Below are positions 1 to 4,867 of a stretch of DNA of 16,790 bases, piece by piece. A model generated the notes under the pieces. The model did not search any database, was not told where the DNA came from, and was given only the letters and a program-made list of their open reading frames with translations. The first letter of the stretch is position 1; each line of letters begins with the position of its first letter. The stretch covers positions 1 to 16,790 of the forward strand of contig JAAYZQ010000324.1 of the NCBI GenBank assembly GCA_012514775.1. The letters run 5' to 3'. Origin of the DNA: Anaerolineaceae bacterium. Lineage in GTDB: Bacteria; Chloroflexota; Anaerolineae; JAAYZQ01. The translations under genes were made by a program, and so were the position numbers.

Positions 1-439
1 ACACCCAGATGCCGGCCATCTGAAGATCGTCGACCAGAGGCGCCACTTTTTTGACCAATCCTTGCTTCTTGGCCTCAAGGAGCACTCGTAGCGTGCCCCA
101 CACCTCAAGGCCTGCTGCGTGGACAATCCGCCGCGCCAAGCCGTCATCCAGTAGAACCACGCGTTCGGGGTTCTCCAAAGCCAGGGCCATTGCTTCGAGC
201 TCACCCGGACCCAGATCCAGGGTTAGCCACTCGGAGGGCACGTTCCGCGGTTCGGCGATGATCACCCAATCGTAGTTGCTTATCTCGGGAACATCGTATC
301 CAGCCTTTCGGCCATATTCCATCTCGGTAACCACAGCTTGGGGCACCCAGATTTCGTCGAACAGGTGGGGTAGCCAGTCGAGTACGCCGACCCGGAACAG
401 GTAGAGCAGCGGAGAGGTATTGCTGATCGCCTTACTCAC
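1..439 (-). CDS. DUF3368 PIN-domain toxin, C-terminus cut by window edge
   Basis: Probable ribonuclease toxin of a VapBC-like pair. Reading from a GTG at 439 gives 146 residues with no stop before base 1. Visible DUF3368 hallmarks are SNTSPLLYL at residues 6-14, a TEME acidic motif at 38-41, GPGELEA at 77-83, LLDDGLARR at 96-104, and GTLRVLLEAKKQG at 115-127. In PIN domains the conserved acidic residues bind Mg2+ or Mn2+ for RNA cleavage. The first one is Asn7 here instead of Asp; I recall this substitution as common in DUF3368. The family usually has about 155-165 residues, so only a short C-terminal piece is missing. The GTG start overlaps the last codons and the TAA of the antitoxin gene, which points to translational coupling. 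The family call is firm; toxicity is inferred from family and pairing. Confidence 0.85.
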   Translation of the reverse strand, partial: MSKAISNTSPLLYLFRVGVLDWLPHLFDEIWVPQAVVTEMEYGRKAGYDVPEISNYDWVIIAEPRNVPSEWLTLDLGPGELEAMALALENPERVVLLDDGLARRIVHAAGLEVWGTLRVLLEAKKQGLVKKVAPLVDDLQMAGIWV

Positions 440-686
440 GTCTGTGTTCCAGATCCCGGAGTTCGTCTTCGAACGGAAAAACTTGGTATCGCCCCAATTC
501 CAGCAGGAACTCTACCCTCGACATGCCGGCCAACTCCGCGGCGCGCCCGGAGGACAGACGCCCGAGTTCGTAGAGCTTGACTGCTGAGAGGACACGCATC
601 TCGCGGGCAAATGCATCCTCGTCCTTCTTTTCCGCCAGAAGCACCTTCTCCGGCACGTCGATCAGTAGCTGCCGCATGCTCATCAT
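432..686 (-). CDS. UPF0175 family antitoxin
   Basis: Small protein of 84 residues (83 if the second ATG at 683 is used) that resembles UPF0175, the usual partner of DUF3368 PIN toxins. The central segment, ALREMR-like followed by AVKLYELGRLSSGRAAELAG at residues 36-55, has the look of a helix-turn-helix that can bind DNA, and the C-terminal acidic part may contact the toxin. A GGAGG Shine-Dalgarno at 690-694 lies 3 nt from ATG 686 and 6 nt from ATG 683, so 683 is the better start. The gene sits behind its own promoter (748-776) and overlaps the toxin gene at its 3' end. Autorepression through the leader palindrome at 716-730 is plausible but inferred. Confidence 0.85.
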   Translation of the reverse strand: MMSMRQLLIDVPEKVLLAEKKDEDAFAREMRVLSAVKLYELGRLSSGRAAELAGMSRVEFLLELGRYQVFPFEDELRDLEHRRE

Positions 687-715
687 ATCCCTCCGCCTGC
701 TCCCAGAATCCCCAG

Positions 716-730
716 TCCGATGAAATCGGA
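716..730. promoter_or_regulatory. Palindromic operator candidate in the toxin-antitoxin leader
   Basis: TCCGAT-GAA-ATCGGA is a perfect 6-bp inverted repeat with a 3-bp centre. It lies about 11-26 nt downstream of the start point predicted from the -10 box at 748-753. The position suits repression by the antitoxin, as is usual for toxin-antitoxin operons. A second, nested GAATCC/GGATTC pair (706-711 and 727-732) surrounds it. No binding data are available. Confidence 0.45.
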
Positions 731-747
731 TTCCTCACCGTGGCACA

Positions 748-776
748 AGTATACCACTCCCTCTGTCCTCGGTCAA
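748..776 (-). promoter_or_regulatory. Sigma70-type promoter of the toxin-antitoxin operon
   Basis: Minus-strand -35 TTGACC (771-776) and -10 TATACT (748-753), separated by exactly 17 bp. The predicted start is near 741, which gives a leader of about 55 nt before the antitoxin ATG. Confidence 0.75.
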
Positions 777-841
777 TCCCGCCATTGATAATTACCCACA
801 AGTAGCAAAGCGGCCGCCGCTGCGCTTACGCACGCCCGCGG

Positions 842-1086
842 GTTGTGTCTGAGGGTGCAAATCTACCTGTTGCGTTCCCTGGGTAGCGCGACGACGGCAG
901 CGCGCCCTTGTACAAGATCAAGGCCAATGGGTGGGCACCGATGGCTCGTTGGTTGGCAGTGCCTTCGATGTGCCGTCGAGCTCGGTGCAGCACCGCAACC
1001 CGGCCCTAGTCTATCTCAGCCAAGCAGGGCGCTATGCCGTGGCGTGGGAAGACAACTCGATGCCAAGTTTCTGGAAGCAGCGGTAG
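842..1086 (+). pseudogene. Relic of a secreted repeat protein (WxD-type surface repeat)
   Basis: A plus-strand stretch in which parts of a repeat unit can be read. From 857 one frame gives ANLPVAF, an in-frame TAG at 884-886, then RDDGSAPLYKIK. The sense continues one frame over from 922 as GQWVGTDGSLVGSAFDVP, later NPALVYLSQAGRYAVAWED, and stops at TAG 1084-1086. Units of the form GQxVxxDGxLVGxxFxV...PAVAY...YLVVWxD are familiar from large secreted proteins of Chloroflexota and other bacteria. With an internal stop, a frameshift and no start codon or Shine-Dalgarno, this looks like a decayed end of such a gene. The left boundary is uncertain. It could also be a chance resemblance, but the match to the unit in consecutive frames argues against that. 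Confidence 0.45.
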
Positions 1087-1138
1087 CAGGCCAGGCCGAG
1101 TGGACGGCGAGATTCACGACGGTTTCGGCCGCCGGCAG

Positions 1139-2059
1139 TCAGGCCCCGCCGGCCGCCTGCGCCTCTTTCGCCGCTTCCTTCTCGGCCCTGGCCTTGGCTT
1201 TCGCCTTGGCCGTCTCTTCGGCGCGCACTTCGTTCCACACCCGGCTGAGGGAAGACTTGAAGCGGCGGTCGGCCTTGGGCTTCTCAAAGGGGGGGATGGG
1301 CCAGAAGTGGATAAGATCTTTCAGGCTGCGCGCCGTGTCGGCCTTGGACAGGCCGGCGTGGTACGCGCTCCGGACGTTGCTGCGCACCATGCGCAGGAAC
1401 TCGGACATCTTTTCCGTCGCCTCTTTGCCGCTCAGCTCGCCGTGCCCCGGCACCAGGACGTCAAAGCGCAGCTTGCGCACGTAGGCCAGGGCCTTCAGCC
1501 AGCGCTTGGTGCTGCTCTGCGACAGGAACGGTGGCCGGTCGGTAACCACCAGGTCGCCGGCAAAGAGGATGCGGTCTCGCGGCAGATAGATGACCGTCGT
1601 GGCGGCCGTGTGGCCCCCCACGGGGATGAGGTGGATCTCCTTGTCGCCCTTGTAAAAGACCGTGCGGTCGGTGAAGGTGATCTTGGGCTCGACGATCTTC
1701 AGGTTCTCCTCCCACTCTTGCACGGCCGAGGGGATGCGGTTGCGGTAAAGGTTCAGCAGGCGGGTGCGAAAGCTCTCGCCGTAGCTCTTCATGTTCTTCC
1801 AGGCGAACTCGTGGGCAATGACCGTCGCCGTGGGAAAATACTGGTTGCCCATGACGTGGCCGCGGTGGTGGTCGGTGTTGATGATATACAGGATCTCCTG
1901 GTCGGTGCGCGACTGTATCTCCGCGCGCCAGGCGCGCGCCTCGTCGGGCAACATGGGCGCGTCGATGAGAATGACGCCCTCGCCGGTGATGATACACCCG
2001 ACGTTGGCCCCATGATACCCGGTCTCTACCAGTACGTTGGGAGCGATCTCCTGGACCAT
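1139..2059 (-). CDS. Metallo-beta-lactamase-fold hydrolase with altered zinc motif
   Basis: A protein of 306 residues with the MBL fold order: N-terminal strands ending in VILIDAP (29-35), the metal motif NTDHHRGHVMGN (61-72), GGHTAATTV (148-156), FAGDLV (166-171) and VPGHGEL (203-209). H150, D169 and H206 match the remaining standard ligands. The HxHxDH signature is DxHxGH here (D63, H65, G67, H68), so the first His and the Asp are missing. That could mean altered metal content or a subfamily with its own chemistry. The last 30 residues are a low-complexity Lys/Ala/Glu tail. There is no signal peptide, so it is probably cytoplasmic. Start ATG 2059 has GGAGG at 2065-2069, spacing 5. It is transcribed alone from the promoter at 2145-2173. 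The substrate cannot be told from sequence. Confidence 0.85.
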   Translation of the reverse strand: MVQEIAPNVLVETGYHGANVGCIITGEGVILIDAPMLPDEARAWRAEIQSRTDQEILYIINTDHHRGHVMGNQYFPTATVIAHEFAWKNMKSYGESFRTRLLNLYRNRIPSAVQEWEENLKIVEPKITFTDRTVFYKGDKEIHLIPVGGHTAATTVIYLPRDRILFAGDLVVTDRPPFLSQSSTKRWLKALAYVRKLRFDVLVPGHGELSGKEATEKMSEFLRMVRSNVRSAYHAGLSKADTARSLKDLIHFWPIPPFEKPKADRRFKSSLSRVWNEVRAEETAKAKAKARAEKEAAKEAQAAGGA

Positions 2060-2098
2060 TCCTGCCTCCGATTCTCGACCGCAAAGAAGCGCAAACGA

Positions 2099-2127
2099 CC
2101 TGGCTTCAGGTCAGGCCCGAAGCCAGG
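2099..2127. other. Inverted repeat in the leader of the MBL-fold gene
   Basis: CCTGGCTTC (2099-2107) and GAAGCCAGG (2119-2127) form a perfect 9-bp stem with an 11-nt loop. It lies in the predicted 5' leader between the promoter and the ATG at 2059. It could be an RNA hairpin or a protein-binding site; nothing in the sequence decides between these. Confidence 0.45.
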
Positions 2128-2144
2128 GCGGGTAGACAACCTGG

Positions 2145-2173
2145 ATTATAGCACAACCCGCTGCCCGGGTCAA
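2145..2173 (-). promoter_or_regulatory. Sigma70-type promoter of the MBL-fold gene
   Basis: Minus-strand -35 TTGACC (2168-2173), 17-bp spacer, perfect -10 TATAAT (2145-2150). The predicted start is near 2138, giving a leader of about 79 nt. Confidence 0.8.
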
Positions 2174-2192
2174 ACAGGGTGGCTGCCCACAG

Positions 2193-2227
2193 AACGAGGC
2201 CGCGCGCCTATGGCGCGCGGCCTCGTT
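2193..2227 (-). terminator. Perfect 16-bp GC-rich hairpin, likely end of the HEAT-tatA transcript
   Basis: Arms 2193-2208 and 2212-2227 are exact reverse complements with a 3-nt TAT loop. The hairpin lies between the tatA stop and the promoter of the next gene, where a terminator is expected. Neither strand has a clear T-run after it, so it is not a textbook intrinsic terminator. Confidence 0.5.
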
Positions 2228-2286
2228 GTCGCCAGGACTTGTCGATGCGCCGCTTCGTTCCCCCCAGCCAGCGCAAAGGTCGTGGC

Positions 2287-2337
2287 CGGGCGGCACCTGC
2301 TGGCGCCGCCCGCTGCCCCGGCGCTCGACGGCGGGGC
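2287..2337 (-). terminator. Two further hairpins just after tatA
   Basis: An 8-bp stem (2287-2294 with 2305-2312, loop 10 nt) and a 6-bp stem (2315-2320 with 2332-2337, loop 11 nt) follow the tatA stop at 2346-2348. With the hairpin at 2193-2227 they make a strongly structured 3' region that may end or protect the transcript. No T-run is present. Confidence 0.35.
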
Positions 2338-2345
2338 TGCAGAGG

Positions 2346-2537
2346 CTAGGCCTCTTCGTTGCGGGCTTCGACGATTTGGTCTTCCTTCTGGGGCTCCTCG
2401 TCTTCCTTTACCGCGTCACGGAAACCCCGGATGGCCTTGCCAACGGCAGGGCCAATGTCGGCCACCTTGCCTACGCCAAAGATCAAGACCACGATCACGA
2501 GGATGATCAAAATCTCCGGCCAACCAAATCCACCCAT
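2346..2537 (-). CDS. tatA: TatA/E family twin-arginine translocase subunit
   Basis: A protein of 63 residues with the TatA layout. A short N-terminal segment carries the PE pair (P7, E8), followed by one membrane helix at about residues 9-20 (ILIILVIVVLIF). Next come the FG hinge (F20-G21), an amphipathic helix (KVADIGPAVGKAIRGFRDAV, 24-43) and an acidic C-terminal tail. TatA oligomers form the pathway for folded proteins with twin-arginine signal peptides. ATG 2537 follows a GGGAGG Shine-Dalgarno near 2547-2552 that overlaps the stop of the HEAT-repeat gene (gap 14 nt), so the two are probably one operon. Upstream in-frame sequence without a TatA-like translation was not used. No tatC is in the window. 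A separate role as TatE or TatB is possible, but the length fits TatA. Confidence 0.92.
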   Translation of the reverse strand: MGGFGWPEILIILVIVVLIFGVGKVADIGPAVGKAIRGFRDAVKEDEEPQKEDQIVEARNEEA

Positions 2538-2551
2538 CTCACGTACCTCCC

Positions 2552-4132
2552 TCAGATTTCTTCTTCTTTGTCCCGAAAGGTCTCGGGTTGCTGTCGCAAG
2601 CTGTGCGACCACAGCGCCAGATCGCGCCGTATCAGCGCGTGTACAAAAGGCAACGCCTGCGGCGAGGAGCTCATGCCCTCGGCCGTAGCCATTGCCTGCT
2701 TTGCCAGATCGCTCTCGCCGGCCAGCCACAGCCACTCGCTCATGGCCAGCAGCCGGCGGCGCAAAAGCTCGGCGGTGCCCGGGTCCACGATCTCGACCGC
2801 CAGGCGGGACACCCAGGCTTCGAATCCACGGCCCTGTCGCAGCATCGTCTCCGCCGCCCGCAGCAGCGTTTCGCTGCGCAGCGTCCACGTCATAAAGGCA
2901 GGATGCCGCAGGAGCGCTTCTCCTTGCAGGGCAAGGTGCTGCACCGCGCTCTCGGTTTCGGGCAGAGCCGGCAAGCGGCTGGGCGGCAGATCGTCGGCCC
3001 CGGACGCGGACCACAGCCAGGCGCCCAGGAGCCGCAGCGCGCTCGCCACCGGGATCTGGGTCTCCCGGTTCTGGGCCAGCGCATCGCGCACCAGCCGCCT
3101 TCCCATGTCGAACGAGATCTCGAGCATGAGGAGCCCGCTGCTGCCGTCGGACAGCGCGATGTCGTGCACGCTCCCCGTCGGGCGGCGCGGCGGCAGCACG
3201 TGCAGCGGCACCTGCCCATGCCCGGCCGCCTCCACGGCCCCGGCCCGGTCGTTCAGCAGGACGTTCAGAAACCTGGCATAGCCCGTCATCTGCTCCTGCT
3301 GCACGAACCAGAGGCTCTGCTGGCCCAGGCCGTCGACGGGGCTGACCATGGCTCGCCATCCCGCATCGGGCGGGGGCAGGGGCTGAACCTCAACGCCCGC
3401 AAACCGCAGCTTGCGCAGCAGGCGTTCGGCCGCGGAGCGCAGCTCCGGCGAGAGGGCCGGGATCAGGGTTTGCAGGGCGTGGGCCGACTCGGGCAGGCGA
3501 ATGGTTCCCAGCACCTCCAGCGCCGCGCCGCCGATCTCGTCGCGCACGTCCTGCGCCATCAGGCGCAGACACTCCACGCTTGCCCCTGGCGTCTCCTCCG
3601 CCACGTTGCCCAACGCGCGCACCATGGCGAGGACGACGTCCGGCTCCTGGCGATCCAGCCCCTCTACGTACTCGGCCAGCCGGCCCGGTTGCTCCTCGAA
3701 CTGCTTGAGGGCCGCCTTCAGGGCCGAGAGGGCCGCGCCCTCCGGGTCCCGGACGCTGGTCAGCAGGTCGTCGTCGGGCGCCTCGTCCAGAAAGCGCTCC
3801 AGGATGGTGATGGCCGCCACCCGGCCTCGATCGGTCTGATCGGGTTGCAGCACCGCCTGGCGCAGGGCGCTCACGATCCGGGGGCGGTCCAGGAGGCTCG
3901 AGACCAGGCCCATGGCCATCAACAGCCCGTCGTCGGCCTTGCTCAGGTTCCCGACGATGGCCGGGATCACCTGGGGGCCCAGGGCCGCGATCGCCTGTGC
4001 CTGGCGCCGAAGCTCCTGCTCGGACCCGGCGTGGCGCATCCGCTGCAGTTCGGCTTCGATCTGCCTTCGTTCCATCAATTTGGTAATGATCTTGTCACGA
4101 GAAGAGGGCGTCCCTCTTGTGCTCACGGGCAT
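2552..4132 (-). CDS. HEAT-repeat protein of unknown function
   Basis: Up to 526 residues, with no signal peptide or membrane helix visible. Residues about 25-245 are alternating short helices with Leu/Ala spacing and Asp/Arg turns. AIAALGPQVIPAIVGNL (48-64) and ALEVLGTIRLPESAHALQTL are HEAT-like units, suggesting a curved scaffold for protein contacts. The second half (about 255-526) is helical too, with several Trp-rich segments, and I do not recognise it. It precedes tatA by 14 nt, so a link with the Tat system or with membrane proteins is possible but only inferred. The ATG at 4132 overlaps the promoter's -10 TATAAT (4131-4136) and could not be in the mRNA made there. More likely starts are GTG 4126 (leaderless or nearly so) or ATG 4075; the outer limit is given. 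Confidence 0.75.
   Translation of the reverse strand: MPVSTRGTPSSRDKIITKLMERRQIEAELQRMRHAGSEQELRRQAQAIAALGPQVIPAIVGNLSKADDGLLMAMGLVSSLLDRPRIVSALRQAVLQPDQTDRGRVAAITILERFLDEAPDDDLLTSVRDPEGAALSALKAALKQFEEQPGRLAEYVEGLDRQEPDVVLAMVRALGNVAEETPGASVECLRLMAQDVRDEIGGAALEVLGTIRLPESAHALQTLIPALSPELRSAAERLLRKLRFAGVEVQPLPPPDAGWRAMVSPVDGLGQQSLWFVQQEQMTGYARFLNVLLNDRAGAVEAAGHGQVPLHVLPPRRPTGSVHDIALSDGSSGLLMLEISFDMGRRLVRDALAQNRETQIPVASALRLLGAWLWSASGADDLPPSRLPALPETESAVQHLALQGEALLRHPAFMTWTLRSETLLRAAETMLRQGRGFEAWVSRLAVEIVDPGTAELLRRRLLAMSEWLWLAGESDLAKQAMATAEGMSSSPQALPFVHALIRRDLALWSHSLRQQPETFRDKEEEI
4102..4118. repeat. Inverted repeat at the 5' end of the HEAT-repeat gene
   Basis: AAGAGGG-CGT-CCCTCTT is a perfect 7-bp inverted repeat with a 3-nt loop. 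It lies a few bases after the predicted transcription start. If the start codon is ATG 4075 it falls in the leader; if GTG 4126 is used it falls in the first codons. It could limit translation as a hairpin or bind a regulator. Confidence 0.4.
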
Positions 4133-4159
4133 TATAGCACAGTTCCCCCACCGTCACAA
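4131..4159 (-). promoter_or_regulatory. Sigma70-type promoter of the HEAT-tatA operon
   Basis: Minus-strand -10 TATAAT (4131-4136) is perfect; -35 TTGTGA (4154-4159) matches 4 of 6; the spacer is 17 bp. A CCCAC/GTGGG inverted repeat (4147-4151 and 4160-4164) brackets the -35 and could be an operator. The predicted start is near 4124. Confidence 0.6.
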
Positions 4160-4173
4160 GTGGGCCGTTCCCT

Positions 4174-4194
4174 CTGCCCCGGGTTTGCGGGCAG
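4174..4194 (-). terminator. Weak hairpin after def
   Basis: CTGCCC (4174-4179) and GGGCAG (4189-4194) form a 6-bp stem with a 9-nt loop just beyond the def stop (4201). No T-run follows, so its terminator role is only suggested by position. Confidence 0.25.
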
Positions 4195-4200
4195 CGACAC

Positions 4201-4743
4201 TCAGGCCCTGGCCATTTCTCGTTCGGCCAGCTCTTCCTGGCCGGCGTCTACCGGCTGGAAGGTGGCCGGATCCGTCAGCTTGTCGGTATAGAGCACACCA
4301 TCCAGGTGGTCGATCTCGTGCTGAAAGACGCGGGCCAGGTAGCCCTGCGCTTTGTAGCGCACGGTCCGGCCCCGCTCGTCCACACCCTGAACGGTGACCT
4401 CGTCCTTGCGGGCCACTTCGCCGATGGTGCCCGGGATGGACAGGCAGCCCTCGTACCCCACCTGCTCGCCCCGGCCCTTGACGATCTCCGGGTTAAAGAG
4501 GATAAAGGTCTCGCAGGGCTCGCCTGTCTCCTCGTCTTCGGGCAGCTCGGCCACGAAAAAGCGCAGCGACACGCCGACCTGGGGCGCGGCCAGGCCCACG
4601 CCGTTGGCCTCACGCATGGTCTCCAGCATCTCCTCGGCCAGGGCGACCAGCCTGGGCGTCACGGCCTGCACCTTTCTCCCCCTCGTGCGGAGGACCTTCA
4701 GGTCCTCCGGGTCGTGTATCGTCAGAATTCTAAGCTCGGGCAT
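4201..4743 (-). CDS. def: Peptide deformylase
   Basis: This enzyme removes the N-formyl group from the first Met of new proteins in the cytoplasm. All three family motifs are intact: GVGLAAPQVG (48-57), EGCLS (98-102) and QHEIDHLDG (141-149). C100, H142 and H146 bind the metal and E143 is the catalytic acid/base. The length of 180 residues is normal for the family. ATG 4743 gives the expected N-terminus; its Shine-Dalgarno is weak (GAGAAG, about 6 nt away). It has its own promoter at 4839-4867 and a leader of about 90 nt. No fmt lies beside it, unlike in many bacteria. The function is firm. Confidence 0.97.
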   Translation of the reverse strand: MPELRILTIHDPEDLKVLRTRGRKVQAVTPRLVALAEEMLETMREANGVGLAAPQVGVSLRFFVAELPEDEETGEPCETFILFNPEIVKGRGEQVGYEGCLSIPGTIGEVARKDEVTVQGVDERGRTVRYKAQGYLARVFQHEIDHLDGVLYTDKLTDPATFQPVDAGQEELAEREMARA

Positions 4744-4767
4744 CTCACACTTCTCATATGGTTAGAT

Positions 4768-4783
4768 GCGACGCACCCGTCGC
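4768..4783 (-). other. Small hairpin in the def leader
   Basis: GCGACG (4768-4773) and CGTCGC (4778-4783) pair with a 4-nt loop; one more T/A pair extends the stem to 7 bp. It sits about midway in the predicted leader between promoter and def ATG. A regulatory role is possible but unsupported. Confidence 0.3.
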
Positions 4784-4838
4784 AGTGACCAGTGCGCCGC
4801 ATCCGTTCACGTGCATTCCGAAAAAACCGTCGTCAGTC

Positions 4839-4867
4839 ATTGTAACACCGGCGCCGGGCGATGTCAA
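4839..4867 (-). promoter_or_regulatory. Sigma70-type promoter of def
   Basis: Minus-strand -35 TTGACA (4862-4867) is perfect, -10 is TACAAT (4839-4844), and the spacer is 17 bp. The -35 overlaps the TGA stop of the upstream Fe-S oxidoreductase gene, so def can be expressed independently of the long series upstream. The predicted start is near 4832. Confidence 0.78.

Noticed and set aside
2346..3359. Longer version (337 residues) of TatA
   Set aside because: Only the last 63 residues resemble TatA; the rest is an off-frame reading of the HEAT-repeat gene.
2588..4291. Plus-strand open frame of 567 codons opposite the HEAT-repeat gene
   Set aside because: It runs across the HEAT gene, its promoter and part of def, and lacks any motif; it is a shadow frame.
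4816..4830. Similar CGAAAAAACCGT-like strings in the def leader and near 16669
   Set aside because: The shared string is about 11 bases with one base difference in an A-run; this is too short to call a repeat.
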